A DNA stretch of 64,000 nt, taken from contig NZ_KN708638.1 of NCBI RefSeq assembly GCF_000805335.1, positions 6,640,579 through 6,704,578 of the forward strand, read 5' to 3'. The stretch is from Streptomyces sp. CT34 (GTDB taxonomy: Bacteria > Actinomycetota > Actinomycetes > Streptomycetales > Streptomycetaceae). The position numbers were made by a program, and so were the translations under genes. The notes below the pieces were generated by a model that had not been told where the DNA came from, ran no database searches, and worked only from the letters and a program-made list of their open reading frames with translations. Shown in pieces: positions 1 to 8,409 of this stretch; the first letter of the stretch is position 1, and each line of letters starts with the position of its first letter.

Positions 1-699
1 CTCGACGGATTCGAAGCCGTCAACGATCTTGTCGCCGCGCGCTTCTGGCAACACATCGACATCGACTCCACCGAACTCACTGCGCTCGCCGAGCACCACA
101 CCGACGACCAGCGGCACAGCTACTACGTTCTGCACAACGGCGCGGTGACCTGGGGTATCCCTGGAGAGCCGCAGTTGGTGGCTCTCCATCTGCAGCGCGA
201 TGTGGACGCCCGCACCTTCCGCTTCCAGCACGAGGAACTGCCTCTGCCCGCGATGGCGCAGAGCTGGTTGATCGCCCGCGGCTGTCCGAAGGAGTCCATC
301 GGGCTGCGCGAGGGCATGGGCACCTCGCCGGCGGACGAGGCGACCAAGGCGTTGGAGGACCGCCTCACGTCCGACGGCGACTACTTCGCCCTCGTCACCA
401 GCTATACCGACGACTCCCCGGACCGTCGGCAGATCACGGTGCTCCTGGCCGCCATCGACGAGGAGGCACCGTTTCGCTTCCGGGTGCTGCTGGAGAAGGT
501 CGACGCGGACACCTGGACGCACACCCTGCGCGAGGGCGGCTTCACGACCTTCCAGGAGGCCATCAACTGGTGGGAGGCCCACTGGTCGGGCGAGGGTGTT
601 CCTCTACCGACCGCCCCGCCTGCGACCCGGCACATCGCACCGTCCGCGTTGCCCGGCGTTCCCATGCCCCCGGCGCCTCGCAGTGGTCCAACTCGCTGA
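1..699 (+). CDS. Uncharacterised protein, 5' end outside window
   Basis: The frame is open from the first base to a TGA at 697-699, so only the C-terminal 232 or so residues are visible. I do not recognise a family. The visible part is a soluble mixed domain rich in Trp and charged residues (it contains AINWWEAHW). It is followed by a Pro/Ala-rich tail that ends PAPRSGPTR, the same type of tail carried by many of the following genes. It is probably the last or near-last gene of a longer cassette on the same strand. An inverted repeat lies about 90 bp downstream. Function unknown. Confidence 0.7.
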   Translation, partial: LDGFEAVNDLVAARFWQHIDIDSTELTALAEHHTDDQRHSYYVLHNGAVTWGIPGEPQLVALHLQRDVDARTFRFQHEELPLPAMAQSWLIARGCPKESIGLREGMGTSPADEATKALEDRLTSDGDYFALVTSYTDDSPDRRQITVLLAAIDEEAPFRFRVLLEKVDADTWTHTLREGGFTTFQEAINWWEAHWSGEGVPLPTAPPATRHIAPSALPGVPMPPAPRSGPTR

Positions 700-790
700 T
701 GGAAAAGACGAATTCACGCATGCCGCAGTGCTTGTTCGGAATGAATTCACGAGGCGCCGGCATCCGGAGAAGTGCGCAACATAGCAGCAC

Positions 791-815
791 ATCCCCGGTT
801 AGCGAAACCGGGGAT
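791..815 (+). terminator. Inverted repeat, likely terminator
   Basis: A perfect 10-bp stem (ATCCCCGGTT / AACCGGGGAT) encloses a 5-base loop. It lies between the stop at 699 and the secreted-protein gene at 903. There is no strong T-tract, which is common for actinobacterial terminators. Confidence 0.6.
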
Positions 816-902
816 TCTCCGCACTCTTGAACGTGACCCGCCCGGCGTCAGCCCGGGGGTTGTTTTCGCGTTCCCTTCCTCACTTATGGAGATCAATTCC
901 TC

Positions 903-1253
903 ATGCGCTCCACCCGCATAGCTGTCTCTGCCGCCGTTCTCGGCGCGCTCACCCTTCCGCTCGTCGCCGCCACGTCCGCGAGCGCTGCCCCGGCCCAGGC
1001 TCCGGCCGTCGCGCCGGCCACTCGCCCGTGTGACCGGCCCGGACCGTGGACCGTGCACACGAGCGCGGTCACGATCCGTTCCAAGGCGAGTGCCACGTCG
1101 ACCGCCCTCGGCGTGCTCTACAGGGGCCAGTCGTTTGTGGTCCACAAGACCAGCGGCAATTGGCACTACATCACCGACAAGGCCACGGGCGTAGAGGGCT
1201 GGGTTTCCGGCTCGTATGTCTACCCCGAGGTCTACACGTGCATCGACATCTAA
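903..1253 (+). CDS. Small secreted SH3-domain protein
   Basis: The 116-residue product begins with a classical Sec signal peptide: MRSTR, a hydrophobic stretch to about residue 24, then ASAAPA, a probable signal-peptidase I site. The mature part is a single bacterial SH3 (SH3_3-like) domain, recognisable by VTIRSKAS, a Gly-rich turn and GWVSGSYV. Two Cys, one just after the signal region and one near the C-terminus, could form a disulphide. Proteins of this type bind cell-wall peptides or modulate hydrolases; no catalytic domain is present. GGAG at 886-889 is a rather distant ribosome binding site. It stands alone between inverted repeats. Confidence 0.8.
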   Translation: MRSTRIAVSAAVLGALTLPLVAATSASAAPAQAPAVAPATRPCDRPGPWTVHTSAVTIRSKASATSTALGVLYRGQSFVVHKTSGNWHYITDKATGVEGWVSGSYVYPEVYTCIDI

Positions 1254-1361
1254 CAGGCGCCCTGTCCCGCGAATTCGCGGCGGCGCATTTCCTCGTCCTT
1301 CGCCCCTGAGCAGCGAAGCGCGCGTCCCTGTATCCCGCATTTGACAGGAAGGAGTCGTGTC

Positions 1362-1823
1362 GTGTCCGACGACGCCGACGACGTGATGGGCGTGATCACC
1401 CAACAGATTGAGGCCCGTTTCCAGATGCCGCTGGGTGATCTGCGCCAGGCGGTGGCCGCAGCCCCGCACGCCAACAACGACGCCACCGTCGTCGTGAAGT
1501 GGTACGGGATGCTCGCAGAGGCCCAGGAGGCGCTGGAGAAGGCCGAGGACGCCCTCCTCGCAGCCCTCGACAGCGCCGTCGGCGACGCGCTGGACGATCC
1601 GGTCATGGAGCTGGCCCACCAGGTCAACGCAGCCGTATCGGTGCGTGATGGACGGGCGGTGGCCGTGCGCCACTACCTCGACCCCAACTCCCCTGGGCAC
1701 AGGGGGTCGGGTGCCTGGCGCGGAGCGGACGCGGCCTCGCGCCGCAGTCCGGCCCTGCAGACCGCTCCGGCACCACGCTCCGCCTCGGTACCGTCGGTCC
1801 CGGTACGGGGAGCGTTGCGGTGA
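1362..1823 (+). CDS. Small helical protein, paralogue 1 of 3
   Basis: I chose GTG 1362 because GGAAGGAG lies 7 nt upstream; an earlier in-frame TTG at 1341 lacks such a site. The protein is about 153 residues: an Ala/Glu-rich helical N-terminal region (ALEKAEDALLAAL), a segment with the pattern A-V-S-V-R-D, then a low-complexity tail with APRSASVPSVPV. It resembles the next two genes in the spacing of the helical segments and in the RD motif before the tail, so the three look like an old tandem duplication. No known domain recognised. Its stop overlaps the next start by 4 nt, indicating coupling. Confidence 0.75.
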   Translation: MSDDADDVMGVITQQIEARFQMPLGDLRQAVAAAPHANNDATVVVKWYGMLAEAQEALEKAEDALLAALDSAVGDALDDPVMELAHQVNAAVSVRDGRAVAVRHYLDPNSPGHRGSGAWRGADAASRRSPALQTAPAPRSASVPSVPVRGALR

Positions 1824-2263
1824 GTGTGCTGCACAAGTCCACCAGCTGGGACAAGGCGCTGGCCGAAGCCTTCGGAGCTTCCCTGAGCGAGCTGTACGAG
1901 CAGGCCGGCAGCCCCGACGCCTCTGCCGCTCTGACACGTGCCATGGAGCTGCGCTCCTGGCTGGCCCTGGCCGAGGAGCAGGTCGTTCGGGTCCGCGACC
2001 GGGTCCACGAATCCACCGCTGCGGACCGTGATCTGGGGGAGCTGTCGGCCGACGACTTGCGGATGGACGCGCAGTGGCTGGAGGCGGCCTTGGCTGGCCG
2101 CGACGGGTATGTCGCCGCCCTCGGTGAGTTGCTGCGAACCATGCCCTCGCCCGGATCGCGTGTGGAGCACCCGGTGCAGTTCACCCAGCCGAAGCTGACC
2201 ACCGCGCTCCCGCCCGCACCGGCACCCACGGGTGCCGGTGCGGTGCGGGCCCGCCGACCGTGA
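1820..2263 (+). CDS. Small helical protein, paralogue 2 of 3
   Basis: GTG 1820 overlaps the previous stop (GTGA). The 147-residue product is Ala/Glu/Arg-rich and predicted helical, with LALAEEQVVRVRDRV as a likely coiled segment and AGRDGYVAALGELL matching the RD-containing helix of its neighbours. It ends in a Pro/Ala tail (LPPAPAPTG). No family recognised. It sits in a probable operon with the paralogues at 1362 and 2276 and with the winged-helix genes downstream. Its role is unknown; a structural or adaptor protein is as likely as an enzyme, since no catalytic motif is visible. Confidence 0.75.
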   Translation: MSVLHKSTSWDKALAEAFGASLSELYEQAGSPDASAALTRAMELRSWLALAEEQVVRVRDRVHESTAADRDLGELSADDLRMDAQWLEAALAGRDGYVAALGELLRTMPSPGSRVEHPVQFTQPKLTTALPPAPAPTGAGAVRARRP

Positions 2264-2275
2264 AAGTCCCACCGC

Positions 2276-2686
2276 TTGCCCCACACCACCTCCCAGACGA
2301 TCGCCCAACGCATCGAGGAGTTGTACGGCCAGCCGATGGCCGCGCTCGAAGCCCACACCGACGCCAACCCCATGCTCGCCGCCCTGACCAGCAGCCACGC
2401 CGATCTGCAGCTGGCCGAACGCAACATCGACTACCAGCTCCAGCGCCTGCGTGAACTGGCCGCTCCGGAACGGGAGATCGACACGTTCGAGGCCGGTCAC
2501 CTGCTCGACTGCGCCCGCCGGATCGCCGACTCCGTCGCCACCCGGGACGCCCACGCCAAGACCGTGAGCGCCGTCCTCGGCAGCCTGCACCGCGTCCCCA
2601 TCCCGCAGTCGGCCTCGGCAGCGCCGCGCATGAGCGCCTCCGTGCCACCGAGGCCGGCAGAGCCCGCCGCCACCCATACCCGCTGA
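2276..2686 (+). CDS. Small helical protein, paralogue 3 of 3
   Basis: The likely start is TTG 2276, 12 bp after the previous stop, with only weak ribosome-binding sequence. The product has 136 residues. Its first half (RIEELYGQPMAAL) aligns with QQIEARFQMPLGDL of paralogue 1 and KALAEAFGASLSEL of paralogue 2. A later VATRDAHAKTV matches their RD segments. The tail carries APRMSASVPPRP, very close to the APRSASVPSVP of paralogue 1. No enzyme motif is visible. The next gene begins 29 bp downstream, so co-transcription with the winged-helix regulators is likely. Confidence 0.75.
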   Translation: MPHTTSQTIAQRIEELYGQPMAALEAHTDANPMLAALTSSHADLQLAERNIDYQLQRLRELAAPEREIDTFEAGHLLDCARRIADSVATRDAHAKTVSAVLGSLHRVPIPQSASAAPRMSASVPPRPAEPAATHTR

Positions 2687-2715
2687 ATCGCCCGCCCGCT
2701 TGAGGAGTTACCCCT

Positions 2716-3588
2716 TTGGCCACCACCGGTCTGCCCCGCTCCACCCAGGTCGACGTCTCGCGCGTCACCGAGTCGCTGGAGATGATCGCCCCGCTGTGGA
2801 ATGTGTGGGTCCTGATGACACTGTCCGCACAGCCCCTGCGCTATGCGGAGATCAAGCCGCGCCTTCCCTGGCTCAATGACGGCACGCTCCACCCCAAGCT
2901 GCGCCGCCTGACCGAGGCCGGGCTGGTCCAGCGCACGGAAGTCGCCCAGGGACACGTCACCTACGGCCTGACCGCACGGGGCGCCGACCTGATGCCCGTC
3001 CTGACCGTGGTCGCCGCCTACGGCGAGGTGCACCTGGAAAAGCCCCTGGTGAAGAACAAGGACACCGGGAAGCTGGAACCCGCGACGCAGGTCCCGCCCG
3101 CGCAGAACATCGAAGACACCCTCGCGCTGATCGGCCCGCGTCATGCCACGCCGATCCTGTGGGTGCTCAAGGCCCGCGGCGCCTCCAGTGCCAAGGCGGT
3201 GTCCGCCGCGGCGATGCCGGGCTACCGACTCAGCAATGTCTATCCCCAGCTGGATCGACTGGTCGAGGACGGCCTGGTCCGCAAGGAAGGGCTCCTCTAC
3301 GACCTGACCGCCAACGGCCACGCGCTCGCCCCCGTCTACCGGGCTCTTACCACCTGGGCCACGGGACGCCCGCTCGCCGACGCTGGCACCCACCCGCTGT
3401 GGGGCCATAAGCCGGCCGCGACTGAGACCCAGTCCGGTCCGTGGCTGACCACCCAGCCCCGCGTACCCGCTCCCGCAGCCCCCGCTCCCCTCGCAGCGGC
3501 CCCGGTCCTGTCCACCCAGGCCCTGTTCTCGCACCAGATACCGGCCCGCCCCCTCGCCCTCCCGCAGGCAGGAGGCCCGCGCCGATGA
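2716..3588 (+). CDS. Tandem HxlR-like winged-helix regulator
   Basis: The start is TTG 2716, preceded by GAGGAG at 2702-2707. The 290-residue protein contains two HxlR/MarR-type winged-helix domains in series. The first is at about residues 12-110 (IAPLWNVWVLMTL, then LHPKLRRLTEAGLV). The second is at about 130-215 (IGPRHATPILWVLKA, then VYPQLDRLVEDGLV). Ordinary HxlR proteins have one domain and act as dimers, so this is an internal dimer. A long Pro/Ala-rich tail follows and ends QAGGPRR. Its stop overlaps the next regulator gene (ATGA). It probably regulates this cassette; its ligand is unknown. Confidence 0.8.
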   Translation: MATTGLPRSTQVDVSRVTESLEMIAPLWNVWVLMTLSAQPLRYAEIKPRLPWLNDGTLHPKLRRLTEAGLVQRTEVAQGHVTYGLTARGADLMPVLTVVAAYGEVHLEKPLVKNKDTGKLEPATQVPPAQNIEDTLALIGPRHATPILWVLKARGASSAKAVSAAAMPGYRLSNVYPQLDRLVEDGLVRKEGLLYDLTANGHALAPVYRALTTWATGRPLADAGTHPLWGHKPAATETQSGPWLTTQPRVPAPAAPAPLAAAPVLSTQALFSHQIPARPLALPQAGGPRR

Positions 3589-4166
3589 CCAACCTGACCA
3601 CCGTCGACTGCCCGCAGACGCGCCGGGTGATCCGGGCGCTGTCCTTGCCCGCACTGATCCGCCTGGTGAGTGAGATCGACGACAACGGCCCCATCAGCCG
3701 CCGCCACGGCAGTCTGCAGAGCACCTTCGACGACCTGACTGCGGCCCAGCTCGGCTACGCCATCGAGCGGGCCCGTGACTTCGGCCTGATCTACCGCGAC
3801 GAGGATGAACGGGTCCGTTACCGGCTCACCACCAGCGGCGAAGACCTCGCCGGCGTGTACGACACGGCCGCACGCTGGGCCCGCACCCACCGATACCCCA
3901 CTGTGGCCAGTGACTTCGTCACCCGTGTCCAGCACGCCCTCGCACTGCTCGGCCAGGCTCCGGCGCTCGCACGCGGCGCAGCCCGGATCGGCGACTCGTG
4001 CGGGCTGCTCGTATCCGGTGGATCGGTCCTCAGCCTGGAGGCCCTCGCCGCCCTCGACGGGCCGGAGACCGCACTGGCCGCCTGGCTCCAGACGAATCCG
4101 AACGTCCTGGATCACACGGGCTTCCGCTCCTCCCACGCGGAGGATGAGTGGGCGCCCGCTGCGTGA
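3585..4166 (+). CDS. Winged-helix regulator-like protein
   Basis: ATG 3585 overlaps the previous stop by 4 nt. The product is 193 residues and looks like a further HxlR/MarR-type winged helix (VIRALSLPALIRLVSEI, then YAIERARDFGLIYRDEDERVRYRLT, the wing). It is followed by a second helical region that ends with a SSHAEDEW segment and lacks the long Pro-rich tail. The two adjacent regulator genes may form a heteromeric repressor. The end overlaps the MFS gene, so the regulator and exporter are probably co-translated. The assignment rests on the winged-helix pattern only. Confidence 0.7.
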   Translation: MTNLTTVDCPQTRRVIRALSLPALIRLVSEIDDNGPISRRHGSLQSTFDDLTAAQLGYAIERARDFGLIYRDEDERVRYRLTTSGEDLAGVYDTAARWARTHRYPTVASDFVTRVQHALALLGQAPALARGAARIGDSCGLLVSGGSVLSLEALAALDGPETALAAWLQTNPNVLDHTGFRSSHAEDEWAPAA

Positions 4167-5404
4167 GATCTGGTGTCGGACCCCGGCATGCTCGCCGGCC
4201 GGCTCCCACCGTGCTGCGCGGCATCTACCTGCCACGCAGCATGGATGCCGGCGACTTCGCGATGACGACGTACGGCATCCCGCTGCTGGTCCTCTCCACC
4301 ACCAACTCTGCATCCTTGACCGGTCTTGCGTTCGCGCTGGAGTGGGTCCCGCGCCTGGGCGCGTTCGTCGTCGCCGGGGCCATGGTCGACCGACACGGCA
4401 CCACCCGGGTCCTTCGCCTGGCTTCGGCGATGCGGGCCGCAGTGGTCGTGGCCGCCGCCGGCGCCCTGCCGCAGCTGGATCGTGGGCTTCCCACCATGGT
4501 TACCGTGATGCTGCTCGCCGTCTTGACCGGTGTGCTCACTGAGTTCTCCTACATCGCTGCGGAAACGGCGGGCGGCGTTGCCAGTCGCCAGGCAGGGACA
4601 CGCGCCCACCGCGTGCAGTCGGTGCTCCTGGGCATCGACCAGGTCGGCACCCTGGTCGGACCCGCCGTCGCCGGCCTACTGCTGGAACGGACCGGGGCGG
4701 CCGGCATGTTGGCTACGATCGCCGTCTTTTCACTGCTCGCGTGCGTCTTCGCTCCGCGGCAGTGCACTGCCCAACAGCCCAAGGCTCCGGAGCCGGTCCT
4801 TGCGGGGCTGCGCATCGGATGGACGACGCTGCGCTCGGCGCCCGCGCTCGGCTGGCTGGTGTGCGGACTGACCTTGTCCAACCTGGCGATCGGTCTGCTC
4901 CAGGCCGCGACTCCCGTGATGGTGGTCCGGCAGTTCGACCACTCCAGTGCGGACGTGGGGCTGATTTGGTCGGTGGCGGCCGTCGCCTCCCTGCTCGCGG
5001 TCGCTGTGTGCCGCCGCGCGATCGACCGCTGGGGCCTGTGGCCCGTCGGTGCGCTGTGTGCCGCCCTCGCCGGCAGCGCGTGTCTGGCCGTCTCCCTCAC
5101 CCACACCTACACCGCGTATCTCGTGCTGATCGCGGTGCTCATGGCCGGCGAAGGCGGGATGACAGTGGTCTTGCGCACCCTGCGTTCTCATCTCATCCCG
5201 CAGTCCGTGTTCGGCGCCACCCTTTCCCTGACGATCCTGCTGCTCCTGGTGCCCTTTCCGCTGGCGGGAGTCCTCGTCGCCACGGTGCCGCCCGCCTTGC
5301 TCGGCTACGCGATGACCGGCTGCGCGGTCGTGCAGGCCCTCGGTCTGTGTCTCGCCTTCGTACGCCTGCGCACCCTCCCTGATCTTCGCGTCCGCCTCGC
5401 CTGA
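4148..5404 (+). CDS. MFS-type membrane exporter
   Basis: About 418 residues with roughly 11-12 hydrophobic spans and the MFS loop-2 signature in the form GAMVDRHGTTRVL (DR-x-G). It is a likely drug/metabolite exporter of the cytoplasmic membrane. GTG 4148 has GGAGG 4 nt upstream; GTG 4163 overlaps the previous stop (GTGA) but has no ribosome binding site, so I prefer 4148. Placement after two winged-helix regulators and two genes before an ATP-grasp ligase suggests export of a product made by that ligase (inference). The substrate cannot be read from the sequence. Confidence 0.8.
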   Translation: MGARCVRSGVGPRHARRPAPTVLRGIYLPRSMDAGDFAMTTYGIPLLVLSTTNSASLTGLAFALEWVPRLGAFVVAGAMVDRHGTTRVLRLASAMRAAVVVAAAGALPQLDRGLPTMVTVMLLAVLTGVLTEFSYIAAETAGGVASRQAGTRAHRVQSVLLGIDQVGTLVGPAVAGLLLERTGAAGMLATIAVFSLLACVFAPRQCTAQQPKAPEPVLAGLRIGWTTLRSAPALGWLVCGLTLSNLAIGLLQAATPVMVVRQFDHSSADVGLIWSVAAVASLLAVAVCRRAIDRWGLWPVGALCAALAGSACLAVSLTHTYTAYLVLIAVLMAGEGGMTVVLRTLRSHLIPQSVFGATLSLTILLLLVPFPLAGVLVATVPPALLGYAMTGCAVVQALGLCLAFVRLRTLPDLRVRLA

Positions 5405-5460
5405 CCTCGCTCCTGCCCGGCTGCTACGTCCTGCCGCCCATTCCCCTGGAGATCCACCCG

Positions 5461-5793
5461 ATGCCCACGCCTGCTGCCGCACCGGCCGTTACCCCGGTGC
5501 CCCGCCCGTCTTCCCGTGCAGGATCAAGGCCCACGATCACCGACCAGTTCCTCGCCTTCGACGCCGCACACCCCTATGTTTACGCGGCCTTGGAGAAGCT
5601 GACGACCGAGCGGCTGGCTGCCGGGGCCACCCGCATCGGGCTCAAGGAACTGTTCGAGGCGCTGCGCTGGCGTCTCCCGCAGGGGCTGCGCGGGCTCAAC
5701 AACAACTACACCGCGCTGTACGCGCGGCAGCTGATCGCGGACCACCCCCAGTGGGCGTCCGTCTTCGAGCTGCGCCGCCGACGTACCCCCTAA
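5461..5793 (+). CDS. Small phage/plasmid-type conserved protein
   Basis: A 110-residue protein with a Pro/Ala/Ser-rich N-terminal 25 residues (here the low-complexity part is at the N-terminus). It is followed by a compact domain with FLAFDAAHPYVYAAL, GLKELFEALRW and LNNNYTALYARQLI. From memory, this pattern (a phenylalanine-start helix, NPHVY-like, LRW, LNNNY..RYAR) recurs in small proteins of actinophages and plasmids whose function has not been assigned. ATG 5461 has GGAG upstream at 5449-5452. It is co-directional with the MFS and ATP-grasp genes. Confidence 0.7.
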   Translation: MPTPAAAPAVTPVPRPSSRAGSRPTITDQFLAFDAAHPYVYAALEKLTTERLAAGATRIGLKELFEALRWRLPQGLRGLNNNYTALYARQLIADHPQWASVFELRRRRTP

Positions 5794-5847
5794 AACCGGC
5801 ACCGCCGTACGTGAACTTCTCTTTATCCACGTCCTCTTGGAGAGCCC

Positions 5848-7098
5848 TTGCTCGCTCGTACCATCCTCGTTGTTTCCAGCTCCGGTCCGGAGGACGAGTC
5901 ATACCGCGGATATTGCCTGGAAGCCGTCGCCGCGTGTTACGACGTCGTCCTGATCACTCCTGCCGCGCCCACGTGGGAGCAGGAGTTCATCACCGACTTC
6001 GAGATCGCCGATCCCGACGACGTCCAGGCGCTGGCCGCTGCCGGCCAGGCCCTGGCCGAGCGGCACGAACTGGCGGGTGTGATGACGTGGACCGAGTGGT
6101 ACCTCGTCCAAACCGCGAGCCTGGCACGACAGCTCGGCCTTCCCACGAACAGCCCCGAGGTGATGGAAGCCGCCCGCAACAAGGCCACCGCCCGCACCCT
6201 GTTCGCACGCCACGGCGTCCCCTCGGCCGTGTCGATCACCGCCCGCTCCCTGCTGGAGGCGGCACTGGCCGCCGAGACGATCGGCTACCCGATCGTGCTC
6301 AAACCGACCGACCGCGCGGGCAGCGTGGGTGTCATCCGCGTCGAGTGCGCTCAGGAACTGCCCCGTGCCTTCGAGTTCACCGCCGCCGGCGCCCACGACG
6401 GGGACGGAAGGGTAAAGGTCCTCGTGGAGGAATTCCTCGACGGTCCCGAGGTCTCCGTCGAGTGCGTCACCCACCGCGGCCACACCACCGCGGTCGCCGT
6501 CACCCGCAAGACTCTCGGTGATCCGCCGTTCTTCGAGGAAGTCGCCCACAGCGTCGATGGCGCCGATCCGCTGCTCGACCAGGTGGCACCTGTCGCCGCC
6601 GCGGCCATCAAGGCGCTCGGCATCACCGACGGTGTCCAGCACGTCGAGATGCGCCTGGTCTCGGGTCGCCCCCGCCTCATTGAAGTCAACGCCCGCCTCG
6701 GCGGCGACATGATCGGACACCTGGTCCACCTCGCCACCGGCGTGGACCTGACCCGCGCCGCCGCCGACATCGCCTGCGGCCAGGCCCCCGGCCTGACTGT
6801 GATGCGCCCCGCGGCAGCGGCGATCCGGCTGCTGTACCCGAGCATCTCCGGCACTCTCACCCACTGCCACCTCGACGGCGCCTTCGCCGCCCAGGCACCG
6901 TGGTTGGAGCGATTCAGCCTCCAGCGCACGGTCGGCGACTCGGTCGTCCTTCCCCCGGACGGAGATAGGTTCAGCGCCCGCGCCGGATTCCTGATCACCA
7001 CCGGGCCCACGGCCCAGCTAGCCCAGGCGCGCGCTGAGGAGGCCCTGGGGCACCTGACCCTCGCCGTCGAACCCCAACTGTCGGCTCCCGCCACCTAA
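5848..7098 (+). CDS. ATP-grasp ligase
   Basis: The 416-residue protein has the ATP-grasp architecture. A pre-ATP-grasp Rossmann-like N-terminus (TILVVSSSG) leads to the ATP-binding region with IVLKPTDRAGSVGV at about residues 150-163 and VLVEEFLDGPEVSVE near 195. The Mg-binding ERxN-type segment is LIEVNARLGGDMIGH. The layout is that of carboxylate-amine ligases (carnosine synthase/BacD/biotin carboxylase-like), which join a carboxylate to an amine through an acyl phosphate. The start is TTG 5848 after TTGGAGAG. Beside an exporter and regulators it could make a dipeptide-like metabolite (inference). The catalytic motifs look intact. Confidence 0.85.
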   Translation: MLARTILVVSSSGPEDESYRGYCLEAVAACYDVVLITPAAPTWEQEFITDFEIADPDDVQALAAAGQALAERHELAGVMTWTEWYLVQTASLARQLGLPTNSPEVMEAARNKATARTLFARHGVPSAVSITARSLLEAALAAETIGYPIVLKPTDRAGSVGVIRVECAQELPRAFEFTAAGAHDGDGRVKVLVEEFLDGPEVSVECVTHRGHTTAVAVTRKTLGDPPFFEEVAHSVDGADPLLDQVAPVAAAAIKALGITDGVQHVEMRLVSGRPRLIEVNARLGGDMIGHLVHLATGVDLTRAAADIACGQAPGLTVMRPAAAAIRLLYPSISGTLTHCHLDGAFAAQAPWLERFSLQRTVGDSVVLPPDGDRFSARAGFLITTGPTAQLAQARAEEALGHLTLAVEPQLSAPAT

Positions 7099-7167
7099 CC
7101 GCGAACCTCCCGCTGCGCCTTCTCCCCACGCTTGCCGCGCCCTGCCCGCTGAACAGGAACCACCGCC

Positions 7168-8385
7168 ATGCCTCAGCCCTCCCATTCCTCATCGTCCGAG
7201 CGGCACTCCCTGCGCCTGAACGACGTCGCTCACATGGGCGCCGCGAAACTGCAGCCGCTGCTGCAAGCCAGCTTCCGCAACCTGGTCACGGCCGCCATCG
7301 CGGATGCGACCGGACACTTGCCTCGCAGTTCCCGCAAGCTGCTCCACGGGCCACACTTCCGTGACGACCTCGTCGACGCACTGCGCTGGGCCGAGGGCGA
7401 GATGCAGGTCGCCTCCGAGCGCATGACCTGGACTGGCGACCCACGGGCCGAACGCACCCTGCGCCAGCTCCAGCAGATCCGTACCGCCCTGGCCCAGGCC
7501 CGCGCCGAGGAAGCCGACCGACGGCGCACCGAACACCGCGCCTCCGCCGGACACCACGTGGATACTGACTCCGCCGCCACGGCCCGCCTCTGGCTGCGCA
7601 GCGCCTTCCGCGACCGCTTCGAGCAACTCCTAGCCCAGGAGTACGCCACGGCCCAGCTTGAGCCCCCGGCCCAGCGTCCCGGTCCGGCCGACGTTTTCGA
7701 CGCGATCGAGCAGGGCGCGAGCGAGGGCTACCTCTTCGCCACCATGACACCGCCCGTCCACGACCTGCTCGCCAGGAGCCCCCTTGCCTTCCGCAACGCC
7801 GTCGCCGACGACGCGCGCGAACAGGACGAGCGCAACGTCGAGCTGCGTCACCCACTCCTGCTGCGCCGCTGGCGCACCGCGCTGGACCAACTGGCCCAGA
7901 TGACCGCCCCGCTCGCCCGGGCCACCAGTCCCACGGCACTCGGTCCGCTCACCGCCGACCTTGACGCGATGCCGCGGCAGGCCGCCTTCGCCGTCCTCAA
8001 CGCCCGACGGTTCCTGGTCGCCATCCACCAGCGCACCGCCGAGAACACCCGCCTCGCCCGACAGTTCGCCCGGACCATCACCCAGCGCGAACAGGACGAG
8101 CCCGACCACGCCGCCCACTGTCGCGTCTTCGACCAAGCCCTGCGCCGCCTGGCCGACGAGCACCCCACCGGCTACGACCACATCCGTCACCGGCTGCGTC
8201 TCTTCGAGACCAGCCCTGGCCGCCTGGATGCGACCGTCCTGAACGCCGACCAACGCGGCGCACTCAAACGCCAGGTCTTGGCCGAACTCGCCCCACCGTC
8301 CCCGGCTTCGGTGACACCGCGCCTGTCCACGGCTGCCCCGTCGAAGCCGGCCACGCCCGCCCCGCGCCCGACCGCCACCCGATGA
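7168..8385 (+). CDS. Uncharacterised 405-residue protein
   Basis: ATG 7168 begins a soluble, strongly helical protein rich in Arg, Ala and Gln (QLQQIRTALAQARAEEADRRR). I recognise no domain. The last 45 residues are a Pro/Ala/Thr tail with PRLSTAAPSKP and a C-terminal PTATR, matching the tails of several neighbours. The gene starts 69 bp after the ATP-grasp gene and is followed 24 bp later by a DUF317 gene, so it belongs to the same transcription unit. Coiled-coil-like composition suggests an oligomeric or scaffold role, but this is a guess. Confidence 0.75.
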   Translation: MPQPSHSSSSERHSLRLNDVAHMGAAKLQPLLQASFRNLVTAAIADATGHLPRSSRKLLHGPHFRDDLVDALRWAEGEMQVASERMTWTGDPRAERTLRQLQQIRTALAQARAEEADRRRTEHRASAGHHVDTDSAATARLWLRSAFRDRFEQLLAQEYATAQLEPPAQRPGPADVFDAIEQGASEGYLFATMTPPVHDLLARSPLAFRNAVADDAREQDERNVELRHPLLLRRWRTALDQLAQMTAPLARATSPTALGPLTADLDAMPRQAAFAVLNARRFLVAIHQRTAENTRLARQFARTITQREQDEPDHAAHCRVFDQALRRLADEHPTGYDHIRHRLRLFETSPGRLDATVLNADQRGALKRQVLAELAPPSPASVTPRLSTAAPSKPATPAPRPTATR

Positions 8386-8409
8386 ACCCCGCCCCGACGG
8401 ATGTGCCCT

